NCBI RefSeq assembly: GCF_024793945.1
Contig: NZ_JANUSD010000004.1
Location: forward strand, 295,527 to 359,526
DNA from: Emticicia fluvialis
Lineage (GTDB): Bacteria; Bacteroidota; Bacteroidia; Cytophagales; Spirosomataceae
Length of the DNA: 64,000 bases
Direction: 5' to 3'
The notes under the pieces were generated by a model. It did not search any database, was not told the origin of the DNA, and worked only from the letters and a program-made list of their open reading frames with translations. This document shows positions 54,268 through 61,992 of the stretch, piece by piece (the first letter of the stretch is position 1; every line of letters starts with the position of its first letter). Both the position numbers and the translations under genes were made by a program.

Positions 54268-55554
54268 ATGAAATTTGAAACCCTTCAGCTGCATGCCGGA
54301 CAGGAAATTGACCCGACAACCAACGCCAGAGCAGTACCTATTTTTCAGACAACCTCTTATGTATTTAACAATGCCCAGCACGGCGCAAATCTTTTTGCGC
54401 TGAAAGAGTTCGGCAATATATACACCAGAATTATGAACCCCACCAACGATGTATTCGAAAAGCGCATTGCCGCTTTAGAAGGTGGGGTAGCCGCGCTTGC
54501 GGTTAGTTCAGGCCATGCAGCGCAATTTGTGGCTATTAATAACATTACAACCGTTGGCGACAACTTCGTTACTACCTCTTTTTTATATGGTGGTTCGTAT
54601 AATCAGTTTAAAAACTCGTTCAAAAATATTGGTGTAGAGGCTCGTTTTGCAGATGGCGACAAAGTAGAGAGTTTTGAAAAACTGATTGACGAGAAAACCA
54701 AATTTTTGTATCTGGAAACCATCGGTAATCCGGGCTTTAATGTGCCTGATTTTGAAGCTTTTGCCAAACTGGCACAAAAATATGATTTGCCACTAATTGT
54801 AGATAACACTTTTGGCGCGGGCGGCGCTATTGCGCAGCCCATTAAATATGGCGCGCATGTAGTGGTAGAGTCGGCCACTAAATGGATTGGCGGGCACGGT
54901 ACAACCATGGGTGGCGTTATTGTTGATGCCGGCACTTACAATTGGGGCAATGGCAAGTTTCCTCAGTTTACTGAGCCTTCGCCTAGTTATCATGGTCTGG
55001 TGCTGAATGATGTATTTGGTATCGGCGGTCCATTTGGTAATATTCAGTTCATAATCAGGGCAAGGGTAGAAGGTCTGCGCGACTGGGGCCCGTCTCAGAG
55101 TCCGTTTAACTCATTCTTGTTAATTCAGGGTCTTGAAACTCTTACGCTAAGGGTAGAGAGAATCAGCGAAAACGCCTTAAAACTGGCACAGTGGTTACAG
55201 GCGCATGAGCAGGTAGAAAGTGTCAATTATCTGGGTCTGGAAAACAATCCTTACCACCAACTGGCTAAAAAATACCTCAACCGCGGTTTTGGTGGTGTGC
55301 TGTCATTCAAATTGAAAGGCGATAAAGACCGTGCATCGAAATTTGTGGATAGCCTGAAATTAATCAGTCATCTGGCTAATGTAGGCGACTCAAAAACATT
55401 GATTATCCACCCTGCATCCACTACGCATTCGCAGTTGTCAGATGCAGAACAGGTAACAGCCGGAGTTGAACCTACTCAATTGCGCATATCTGTTGGTATT
55501 GAGCATATTGATGACATCAAAGCAGATATTGAGCAGGCTTTTGCAGCGCTTTAA
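54268..55554 (+). CDS. metY: O-acetylhomoserine sulfhydrylase (MetY type)
   Basis: 428 residues, PLP-dependent Cys/Met metabolism family. Lys205 in ESATKWIGGHGTTMGG binds PLP; YTRIMNPTNDVFEKRIAALEGG and PLIVDNTFGAGG are diagnostic, as is the inserted segment after residue 220 that separates MetY from MetB/MetC. It makes homocysteine (or cysteine) from O-acetylhomoserine (or O-acetylserine) and sulfide. No SAM riboswitch fits in the short upstream gap. Sulfur assimilation context with the Rrf2 and YeiH genes downstream. Confidence 0.95.
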   Translation: MKFETLQLHAGQEIDPTTNARAVPIFQTTSYVFNNAQHGANLFALKEFGNIYTRIMNPTNDVFEKRIAALEGGVAALAVSSGHAAQFVAINNITTVGDNFVTTSFLYGGSYNQFKNSFKNIGVEARFADGDKVESFEKLIDEKTKFLYLETIGNPGFNVPDFEAFAKLAQKYDLPLIVDNTFGAGGAIAQPIKYGAHVVVESATKWIGGHGTTMGGVIVDAGTYNWGNGKFPQFTEPSPSYHGLVLNDVFGIGGPFGNIQFIIRARVEGLRDWGPSQSPFNSFLLIQGLETLTLRVERISENALKLAQWLQAHEQVESVNYLGLENNPYHQLAKKYLNRGFGGVLSFKLKGDKDRASKFVDSLKLISHLANVGDSKTLIIHPASTTHSQLSDAEQVTAGVEPTQLRISVGIEHIDDIKADIEQAFAAL

Positions 55555-55565
55555 ACAGTTACAGT

Positions 55566-55605
55566 TAAGACCTGCAACGGCAGTATTTGCAGGTCTTATA
55601 CTTTT
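55566..55605 (+). terminator. Terminator after metY
   Basis: Perfect 12-bp arms, TAAGACCTGCAA (55566-55577) and TTGCAGGTCTTA (55587-55598), followed by TACTTTT. Confidence 0.88.
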
Positions 55606-55645
55606 ACAAGTAACATTGCAAACTAATTTGCTGATGCAAAAATAA

Positions 55646-55838
55646 AAAAGTGATTTACCGTGCCGGAAAGTTTTATATATCGACAAACCTTACAAAAACG
55701 GAAAGGTATATCTTGATTTCAATAAAGCCATAAGCCCTCCATGTGCTTTTACTCATTACGTCAATTGTCCTTTACCCCAGGCAAAATACGTTGCCGGTTG
55801 CCATTCAGGCAGGGGACAAAACGTATGGGCAGCACTGA
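55646..55838 (+). pseudogene. DUF1684 C-terminal fragment, frameshifted
   Basis: Translation from 55646 gives the C-terminal end of a DUF1684 protein: KVYLDFNKAISPPCAFTHY then VNCPLP, after which the frame is lost at a CCCC run (55775-55778). In the next frame it resumes as RQNTLPVAIQAGDKTYGQH and a stop at 55836. This matches the family end (DFN-A-NPPCA, CPLPP-QN-LP-AI-AGEK). A TAA at 55643 blocks extension upstream and the larger N-terminal part is missing. It is a decayed remnant between metY and the Rrf2 gene. Confidence 0.75.
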
Positions 55839-55940
55839 AAATTTTACGTACCTTTAGTTAAGGCCAGGTAGCCTCAAAAAAAGCAATGTGGTTTTTTGTA
55901 CTCTGATAGGCTTCATTGTTTTTTTAAACTAATGAAGCAG

Positions 55941-55978
55941 TCTGGCCTGGCTTAGCATTAGCCGGGTCAGATTTTTTA
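55941..55978 (+). terminator. Terminator downstream of the DUF1684 remnant
   Basis: A 12-bp stem (55941-55952 with 55960-55971, two wobble pairs) with a 7-nt loop, then six T. No intact gene ends here: either the terminator of the lost DUF1684 gene or of an unseen small RNA. Confidence 0.8.
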
Positions 55979-56010
55979 TGGGGCAGATAAGCCTTAATAT
56001 TTATAATAAT

Positions 56011-56035
56011 TTAATCTACTAAATTGGTAGATTAT
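56011..56035. promoter_or_regulatory. Palindrome B, candidate Rrf2 autoregulatory operator
   Basis: TTAATCTAC (56011-56019), 7 nt, GTAGATTAT (56027-56035). It shares both arms and the spacer length with palindrome A. It overlaps the -33 region (TTG at 56024-56026) of the promoter whose -7 box is at 56050, so binding would block RNA polymerase. Confidence 0.75.
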
Positions 56036-56049
56036 ATAGAAATATAGAT

Positions 56050-56057
56050 TATATTTG
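56050..56057 (+). promoter_or_regulatory. -7 element of the Rrf2 gene promoter
   Basis: Exact TATATTTG, 23 nt after a TTG inside palindrome B and 58 bp before the start codon. Confidence 0.7.
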
Positions 56058-56115
56058 TACATCAATAAACTAAACTAAATACTATTTCATCAATTACAAT
56101 TAACAACCGGGCGCC

Positions 56116-56550
56116 ATGATTTCTAAAAAAGCGAAATATGCCTTAAAAGCCCTGAAGGTTTTGGCAGAAAAATATGGTGAAAAAGATTCACTTACTGTAA
56201 CCGATATTGCCAGTGAAGAGAGCATACCGAGGAAGTTTCTGGAAACTATTTTGCTTGAATTAAGGAATAATGGCCTGCTAACCAGCCATAAAGGCAAAAA
56301 CGGTGGTTATTCTTTAAGCATGGAACCCTCTAAAATTACGCTGGCAAGAATATTACGAATAACAGATGGCCCAATTGCGCCCACATTATGTGTATCTATT
56401 TATTATTACGATAAATGTGATGATTGCGGTGACGAAGAAACCTGCGCCATAAGACCCATTATGCTAAAAGTGCGAGACGCCAACCTGAAAGTTTATGAAA
56501 ACACAACCCTGCTGGATTTCGTTAATAAAAAAGAGCTGGCCCTGGCATGA
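56116..56550 (+). CDS. Rrf2 family transcriptional regulator with four cysteines
   Basis: 144 residues. A winged helix-turn-helix (about 5-65; YALKALKVLAEKYGEK, TVTDIASEESIPRKFLETILLELRNNGLL, SHKGKNGGYSL) is the Rrf2 pattern. C92, C101, C104 and C110 lie in the sensor loop, where IscR and NsrR carry the three Cys of an Fe-S cluster; here there are four, partly as C-DD-C. It may sense Fe-S status, nitric oxide or thiol stress. The palindrome in its own promoter suggests autoregulation. The neighbours deal with sulfur and redox. Confidence 0.93.
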   Translation: MISKKAKYALKALKVLAEKYGEKDSLTVTDIASEESIPRKFLETILLELRNNGLLTSHKGKNGGYSLSMEPSKITLARILRITDGPIAPTLCVSIYYYDKCDDCGDEETCAIRPIMLKVRDANLKVYENTTLLDFVNKKELALA

Positions 56551-56573
56551 TTCAGCTTATAGCTGAATAAAAA
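56551..56573 (+). terminator. Weak hairpin after the Rrf2 gene
   Basis: TTCAGCT-TAT-AGCTGAA starts directly after the stop codon, with no T-run behind it on the plus strand. It may be a partial terminator or an mRNA-end stabiliser. Confidence 0.35.
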
Positions 56574-56652
56574 GGCAGGAACACTTTTTTAAGTTAGCTC
56601 AAGTGAGTATTTTCAAATGGGCTAATTACGTAAATCGGTAAATTGAGGTAAA

Positions 56653-58086
56653 ATGGCAAAGAAAGAGTATGATGCGGTAATAGTAGGGGCTGGGCCAAAT
56701 GGCTTGGCTGCGGCTATAACCTTACAGCAGGCAGGTTTATCAGTATTACTGATTGAAGGACGGGGAAAAATTGGTGGCGGGCTACGGTCTGAAGAACTCA
56801 CATTACCGGGGTTTGTACATGATGTTTGTTCGGCCATTCATCCAATGGCACTCGCATCGCCTTTTTTCAAGTCATTGCCTCTGGCTGATTTCGGACTCGA
56901 ATTTATCCAGCCTCCGGTAGCAGCGGCTCATCCGTTTGACGGTGGTTCAGCTGCGTTGGTCCACCGCTCTGTGGCAGAAACTGCCTCCGCTTTTGGAATA
57001 GATGAAAAAGCGTATTTAAAGTTAATTCAACCATTAACTGCGGGTTTTTCAGGGCTGGTAAATGATATACTGGCACCTTTACATTTGCCTGACAATATAT
57101 GGCAGTTTACAAAATTTGGTCTCAATGCCTTGCAACCGGCTTCAATGCTTGCCGGGCGTTTTCGGTCAAAAGAAGCAAAAGGCTTGTGGGGTGGTATGGC
57201 AGCACATTCAATGCTTCCGCTTGATAAATTAACCACCGCCGCCATCGGTCTGGTTTTACTTTCAGCTGGGCATGCGCATGGATGGCCTATACCCAAAGGA
57301 GGCTCAAATCAGATAGCCACAGCTTTGGCAGCTTATTTCCAATCTTTAGGCGGGCAGATAGAAACCGGTACATATATAAAGTCATTGCAGCAATTACCTT
57401 CATCAACAGCTGTATTATTTGATGTTACCCCCCGGCAGCTATTACAAATAGCTGGCCATACCTTCTCTTCAGTTTATCAATCACAACTGAAAAGATACAG
57501 GTATGGCATGGGGGTTTTTAAAGTCGACTGGGCATTGGCAGAGCCGGTGCCATTTACTAATTCCGGTTGCCGACAGGCCGGTACGGTTCATATCGGGGGT
57601 ACATTTGAAGAAGTTGCCAATGCAGAGAAAATGAACTGGGCCGGCAAGCATCCTGATAAACCTTTTGTTTTATTAGCGCAACAAAGTATATTTGATACCA
57701 CTCGCGCACCGGAAGGGAAACAAACATTGTGGGGTTACTGTCATGTGCCTGCCAATTCAACCCTGGACATGACAGACCGCATTGAACAGCAGATTGAACG
57801 CTTTGCGCCCGGGTTCAGAGACAGGATTCTGGCCCGGCATACCATGAATACGGCACAAATGGAAGATTATAACCCTAATTATATAGGGGGTGATATTAAC
57901 GGTGGGGCTCAAACGCTTTCGCAGCTTTTTACAAGGCCCGCACTCAGGTGGTCTCCTTATCGTACCTCCACCAAAGGTCTTTACATTTGTTCTTCCTCAA
58001 CGCCTCCGGGTGGTGGGGTACACGGTATGTGCGGATACCACGCTGCACAAAGAGTTTTGAAAGATTTGTTTCCTCAGCACAGTTAA
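56653..58086 (+). CDS. Phytoene dehydrogenase-like FAD/NAD(P) oxidoreductase
   Basis: 477 residues. N-terminal FAD-binding loop IVGAGPNGLAAAITLQQAG (about 9-27) with the acidic ribose residue in LLIEGRGKIGGG, then HDVCSAIHPM (about 56-65), and a C-terminal GGGVHGMCGYHAAQ (about 454-467) that contacts the flavin. It is of the CrtI/NDP family of flavin amine-oxidase-like enzymes; no carotenoid genes are adjacent, so the substrate is unknown. It reads from the Rrf2 side toward the YeiH gene. Confidence 0.88.
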   Translation: MAKKEYDAVIVGAGPNGLAAAITLQQAGLSVLLIEGRGKIGGGLRSEELTLPGFVHDVCSAIHPMALASPFFKSLPLADFGLEFIQPPVAAAHPFDGGSAALVHRSVAETASAFGIDEKAYLKLIQPLTAGFSGLVNDILAPLHLPDNIWQFTKFGLNALQPASMLAGRFRSKEAKGLWGGMAAHSMLPLDKLTTAAIGLVLLSAGHAHGWPIPKGGSNQIATALAAYFQSLGGQIETGTYIKSLQQLPSSTAVLFDVTPRQLLQIAGHTFSSVYQSQLKRYRYGMGVFKVDWALAEPVPFTNSGCRQAGTVHIGGTFEEVANAEKMNWAGKHPDKPFVLLAQQSIFDTTRAPEGKQTLWGYCHVPANSTLDMTDRIEQQIERFAPGFRDRILARHTMNTAQMEDYNPNYIGGDINGGAQTLSQLFTRPALRWSPYRTSTKGLYICSSSTPPGGGVHGMCGYHAAQRVLKDLFPQHS

Positions 58087-58144
58087 ACAGTAATTAAGTA
58101 TTTGAAACATAAACCACTATAACCCTCTAAAATTTCGCATTGAC

Positions 58145-59404
58145 ATGCCTACACCTGCCAAGAAAATCTTTTTTACCGAAGACTCAACCGTTATTTTACT
58201 TGGATTTTCAATCATTATTTTATCTATTCTGGGGGTACTGTTACCAACACCTTCATTTGGCTGGCAAACCAGTAATGATCTGCTAACGAAAGTACTGGCT
58301 TATGATAACATTGTAAAAATTCTGGTGTTATTATTAGCCGTGCTTACCTGTGCTATTATTGGGGCCTTGGCACTTGGCAAGCCGGTAGTGCCTTTACTGG
58401 CTGGTATACCGGTTATTTTTGTGCTTACCATGCTGGCACTTATTATAGCCGGCAACAATAAAGTAAAAAACCTTAACCTGGAGGCGGTGATTTTTAGTTT
58501 GCTGATAGGCTTAGTTATTGGTAATACTGTACAATTACCTTTGTGGTTAAAAAACTCTTTGTCAACCGAGGTTTTTGTGAAAATAGGGCTTGTAATTTTA
58601 GGTACAAGCGTAATATTTTCCGATATCCTGCAAGCAGGTTTGCTGGGGCTTATTCAGGCTTTGGTAGTGGTAGTATCAGTATGGTATTTTGCATTCTGGG
58701 TATCTAAAAAATTAGGTATTGATGAAGAAATGGCCATTATGCTGTCAAGCGCTGTTTCTATTTGCGGCGTATCTGCGGCTATTGCTACTTCAGGGGCCAT
58801 TAAAGGAGACTCTAAAAAGTTATCGTACGTTATTTCACTGGTGCTGATAACCGCTATACCTATGATGATATTTATGCCTTACATTGCCAAAGCGTTGGGT
58901 TTGTCTGAAGAAGTAACAGGTGCTTGGCTGGGTGGTACAATAGATACCACCGGGGCTGTAGTTGCATCAGGAACACTGGTTGGGGAAGTGGCATTGAAAA
59001 CCAGCACAATTGTAAAATTTTCGCAGAATGTTTTGTTGGGAGTTGCTGCTTTTGCCATCTCTATTTACTGGACCTACACTAACAATCCGCTGGCAAAAGA
59101 TAATGAAACAAAACCATCATTGACCGTAATTTGGGACCGTTTCCCGAAGTTTGTACTCGGATTCCTGGCTGCTTCGTTGCTTTTTTCTTTCTTTGTGCCT
59201 GCCGATACCATCAATGCAGTAAAGGGAAGCCTGAAAAATCTGCAAGGTTTATGGTTTGCTTTGGCCTTTACCAGTATTGGTCTTGAAACAAACTTCAGGG
59301 ATATTTTCAATAAAGACAACAAAAAGCCACTGTATGCCTTTTTAATTGCTCAAACATTTAATATTTTCATTACCCTGATAATAGCTTATTATCTGTTCAG
59401 ATAA
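58145..59404 (+). CDS. YeiH family putative sulfate/anion exporter
   Basis: 419 residues with about ten membrane helices. GLVILGTSVIFSDILQAG, SSAVSICGVSAAIATSGAIK (about 201-220) and the second-half TTGAVVASGTLVGE and KFSQNVLLG are the YeiH/UPF0324 signature. The family is annotated as putative sulfate exporters; in E. coli yeiH is linked to the LysR regulator YeiE. An N-terminal extension of about 100 residues adds membrane segments. Fits with the sulfur theme of this stretch (MetY, Rrf2). Confidence 0.9.
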   Translation: MPTPAKKIFFTEDSTVILLGFSIIILSILGVLLPTPSFGWQTSNDLLTKVLAYDNIVKILVLLLAVLTCAIIGALALGKPVVPLLAGIPVIFVLTMLALIIAGNNKVKNLNLEAVIFSLLIGLVIGNTVQLPLWLKNSLSTEVFVKIGLVILGTSVIFSDILQAGLLGLIQALVVVVSVWYFAFWVSKKLGIDEEMAIMLSSAVSICGVSAAIATSGAIKGDSKKLSYVISLVLITAIPMMIFMPYIAKALGLSEEVTGAWLGGTIDTTGAVVASGTLVGEVALKTSTIVKFSQNVLLGVAAFAISIYWTYTNNPLAKDNETKPSLTVIWDRFPKFVLGFLAASLLFSFFVPADTINAVKGSLKNLQGLWFALAFTSIGLETNFRDIFNKDNKKPLYAFLIAQTFNIFITLIIAYYLFR

Positions 59405-59427
59405 TTGACTTAGAAAAACCATTCCTT

Positions 59428-59459
59428 ATGGCATGTTTAGTTTAAGCATGCCATTTTTT
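59428..59459 (+). terminator. Terminator after the YeiH-type gene
   Basis: ATGGCATG (59428-59435) pairs with CATGCCAT (59447-59454), followed by six T counting the last arm base. Confidence 0.85.
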
Positions 59460-59493
59460 GTTAATTCAACAGGCACTGCAATAGTATCTTGTA

Positions 59494-59560
59494 GTAGATT
59501 ATATGGATATACTATTTTATCTAAAATTAATCTACTAATATACTAGACTATATAGATTAT
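59494..59560. promoter_or_regulatory. Palindrome C region, degenerate Rrf2-type operator
   Basis: A full left arm TTAATCTAC (59527-59535) is followed after 7 nt by a degenerate right arm (59543-59551, 6 of 9). Further half-sites are GTAGATTAT (59494-59502) and ATAGATTAT (59552-59560). The left arm starts 38 bp before the -7 box, against 39 bp for palindrome B. Confidence 0.6.
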
Positions 59561-59564
59561 TTGT

Positions 59565-59572
59565 TATATTTG
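59565..59572 (+). promoter_or_regulatory. -7 element of the peroxiredoxin-like gene promoter
   Basis: Exact TATATTTG followed by C, identical to the -7 box of the Rrf2 gene, 43 bp before the start codon. Confidence 0.7.
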
Positions 59573-59615
59573 CATCGTTAACGGAAAACAAAGTATTTTA
59601 ATCGATTCAGACGTT

Positions 59616-60248
59616 ATGAGCAACTACACACCCAAATATGACCCGGCTTTCTGGGATACTGATATTCAGGTAAAAAGAAACAACAGTAAGTTGTTGCCAT
59701 TGCTTACCGGCTCTAAAGCACCCGATATCACTTTCAAAAAAGATATGGGTATCTGGCAGCAGGTTTCTTATCGATTTAATTATACCCAGGCTACCATAAA
59801 GTCAATTATGGATAATAAGCCTCTGGTTATCAGTTTTTTATCTGGCGGCTGGAATAACTACGGTTTAAAACACCTGAAGTTACTGAGCCAGGCATATCCT
59901 GAGATACTTGCTTTAGGAGGTAACCTGCTGGTAATTGTGCATGCTTCGTATCAGGACGTTAGAGAAATGGTGCAATACTTTGAGATTCCGTTTAATGTAA
60001 TTGCAGACCCACATAACGAGATATCGGAAAAGTTCGGGCTTTTTTCGAAGGATGTTCCTGTTTGGGATAAGGTGTCTGGCATTTCAGAAGAGGTACCTAT
60101 TCCGGCTACCTATGTACTTAATCAATATGCAAATGTCATTTATCATACTATAGACGAAGATTTTTTGCATACATTTTCGGCAACCAAAGTGCTGGGGGCT
60201 GTGTTTGCGGCTGTCAACAGGGTTCCGTTTGTTAATTATGCTGCCTGA
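59616..60248 (+). CDS. Peroxiredoxin-fold (AhpC/TSA-like) protein without cysteines
   Basis: 210 residues. The thioredoxin-like fold of the AhpC/TSA family is visible: GSKAPDITF (about 32-40), LVISFLSGGWNNYGLKHLKLL (about 69-89), LLVIVHASYQDVREMV, FNVIADPHNEISEKFGL and IPATYVLN. In active enzymes the second block reads GGWCPYC; here both Cys are replaced (N-N-Y-G) and the whole protein has no cysteine. It therefore cannot use the known peroxidatic chemistry. A scaffold, sensor or other-substrate enzyme is possible. Promoter with palindrome C; the hydrolase gene follows at 54 bp. Confidence 0.82.
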   Translation: MSNYTPKYDPAFWDTDIQVKRNNSKLLPLLTGSKAPDITFKKDMGIWQQVSYRFNYTQATIKSIMDNKPLVISFLSGGWNNYGLKHLKLLSQAYPEILALGGNLLVIVHASYQDVREMVQYFEIPFNVIADPHNEISEKFGLFSKDVPVWDKVSGISEEVPIPATYVLNQYANVIYHTIDEDFLHTFSATKVLGAVFAAVNRVPFVNYAA

Positions 60249-60275
60249 TACGCAGACACAAAGTTTATCCGTTTA

Positions 60276-60294
60276 TTGTTTATTTAATAAACAA
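60276..60294. repeat. AT-rich perfect palindrome before the hydrolase gene
   Basis: TTGTTTATT-T-AATAAACAA ends eight bases before the ATG of the YdeN-type hydrolase gene. It may be a translational or transcriptional control site. No T-run follows. Confidence 0.4.
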
Positions 60295-60302
60295 ATAATA
60301 GC

Positions 60303-60884
60303 ATGCAATTCAGAACAGACATCAATTATCTGACAATCCCGGGTCTGGCAAGTTCTGGTCCGAGGCACTGGCAGACTATTTGGGAAAAACAGAGTCCGGC
60401 TGTTTTTACCAGAGTAGAACAGGATAACTGGGATCTGCCCGACCGTGCCGAGTGGGTAGACCGTCTGAATAGATATATAAGTAATCTTAAGCAACCTACC
60501 ATATTAGTAGCACATAGCCTGGGGTGTTTAACTGTGGCTCATTGGGCTCAAAAGTTTTACTCTCCATTCGTTAAAGGCGCTTTGCTGGTTGCCCCTGCAG
60601 ATGCAGAATTATCAGAAAGGCTAAGTTTTGTTGAAGGGTTTAGTCCGATACCAAATACAAATCTACCGTTTGAAACCCTTGTTGTAGCAAGTACCAATGA
60701 TATATATGCTTCTATTGAGCGCTCAGCATATTTTGCACAGCAATGGGGCAGTGCATTTCTCAACATAGGGGCAAAGGGGCATATCAATGCCAGTTCAGGC
60801 TTTGGTGAGTGGGCGGAGGGAAAAGCTATTTTGCACGATTTTACCAGCAGGTTGACAAAACCAGCTGAGGTGGCCTATTTGTAA
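60303..60884 (+). CDS. RBBP9/YdeN family alpha/beta hydrolase
   Basis: 193 residues. The nucleophile elbow is AHSLGC (about 65-70) with Ser as catalyst; IPGLASSGPRHWQTIWEK (about 12-29) is the YdeN/RBBP9 N-terminus; FETLVVASTNDIYASIERS carries the Asp and GHINASSGFGEW the His. Serine hydrolases of unknown natural substrate. It probably shares a transcript with the cysteine-less peroxiredoxin-like gene. Confidence 0.92.
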   Translation: MQFRTDINYLTIPGLASSGPRHWQTIWEKQSPAVFTRVEQDNWDLPDRAEWVDRLNRYISNLKQPTILVAHSLGCLTVAHWAQKFYSPFVKGALLVAPADAELSERLSFVEGFSPIPNTNLPFETLVVASTNDIYASIERSAYFAQQWGSAFLNIGAKGHINASSGFGEWAEGKAILHDFTSRLTKPAEVAYL

Positions 60885-61003
60885 AGCTGGTATTTGTCAG
60901 GAATAAAATATTAACTGGCCTTGATATTAGAAAGGCTTTGCGCTGAACGGTTGATTGTATTTTCACAATTTTTTACAATTACATGAAATATCCGAATTTT
61001 AAT

Positions 61004-61011
61004 TATTTTTG
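61004..61011 (+). promoter_or_regulatory. -7 element of the aldo/keto reductase promoter
   Basis: Exact TATTTTTG, 25 bp before the start codon. A -33 box is not clear. Confidence 0.55.
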
Positions 61012-61036
61012 TGGCGGATACAATTAAACTAACCTA

Positions 61037-61939
61037 ATGAAAAAAGTTTACCTGAGTGATTCGGGCCCTAAAGTTTCGGAGGCAATTTACGGGTTCTGGC
61101 GATGGAACGATGAGGGACAAAGTACCACGGCAAAAATTGAAAAAATAATTAATCTCTGTCTTGAGCTGGGTATTAATACTTTTGACCATGCCGATGTTTA
61201 TGGAAACTATACCATTGAAGAGCATTTCGGTAAAATTATTAAAAGCAAGTCTTTTAAGAGAGAAGACATTGTTCTTTTTAGTAAATGTGGTATCCGGAAG
61301 TCTGATGATGGTTCGTTTGATTACTATGATACATCAAAAGAGCATATTCTGAAAAGTGTTGATAATTCACTGAAAAGGCTAAAGACTGATTATCTTGATA
61401 TTTTTCTGCTGCATCAAAGCGATTTTCTTTCAGACCCTGAGCAAACCGCAATGGCCTTGGCACAGGTGGTAAATTCTGGCAAGGTTAATCATATTGGTGT
61501 GGCCAACTTCACTGTTTTTCAGCATCAACTACTGGCGTCTTACCTGTCTATTCCGATTGTAACTAATCATATTGAGTTAAATCTGATGAACACAACCGCC
61601 ATTGAAGATGGCAGGATAGATTTCATTAAGCAAAGTTTTAGCAAACCATTGGCCTGGGCGCCTTTGGCAGGTGGTAGGATTCTTAGCGGAGAAGACGAAA
61701 AGGCCGTTAAATTAAGAACAGTGCTTGAAAAAATTGGTGCCAGGTATAATGCTAACATTGAGCAAACGGCCGTAGCATGGCTTATGAAACTAGGCACATT
61801 GCCCATCATAGGGTCAACATCAGAAAGCCGCATCCGTAATGCTGCCAGTGCCTCAGCTGTTAAATTAACTCATCAGGAATGGTACGAGATTTACAGAGTG
61901 GTTGGTAACGCTGTAAATACAGATATAGGGCATGAATAA
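61037..61939 (+). CDS. Aldo/keto reductase (YdhF type)
   Basis: 300 residues. The tetrad Asp/Tyr/Lys/His is visible in FDHADVYG (about 50-57), FSKCGI (about 81-86) and DIFLLHQSD (about 119-127). IIGSTSESRI near the C-terminus binds NADP phosphate. The GFWRWNDEG start and overall length point to the YdhF subgroup. An NADPH-dependent carbonyl reductase of unknown substrate. Monocistronic with promoter and terminator. Confidence 0.93.
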   Translation: MKKVYLSDSGPKVSEAIYGFWRWNDEGQSTTAKIEKIINLCLELGINTFDHADVYGNYTIEEHFGKIIKSKSFKREDIVLFSKCGIRKSDDGSFDYYDTSKEHILKSVDNSLKRLKTDYLDIFLLHQSDFLSDPEQTAMALAQVVNSGKVNHIGVANFTVFQHQLLASYLSIPIVTNHIELNLMNTTAIEDGRIDFIKQSFSKPLAWAPLAGGRILSGEDEKAVKLRTVLEKIGARYNANIEQTAVAWLMKLGTLPIIGSTSESRIRNAASASAVKLTHQEWYEIYRVVGNAVNTDIGHE

Positions 61940-61948
61940 AATGCTGGC

Positions 61949-61992
61949 AAATCCATTGCAGGCCTATAATACCTGCAATGGATTTTATTTTT
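61949..61992. terminator. Bidirectional terminator between aldo/keto reductase and MBL genes
   Basis: Perfect 14-bp arms AAATCCATTGCAGG (61949-61962) and CCTGCAATGGATTT (61972-61985), followed by TATTTTT on the plus strand. It touches the end of the minus-strand MBL gene. Confidence 0.9.
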
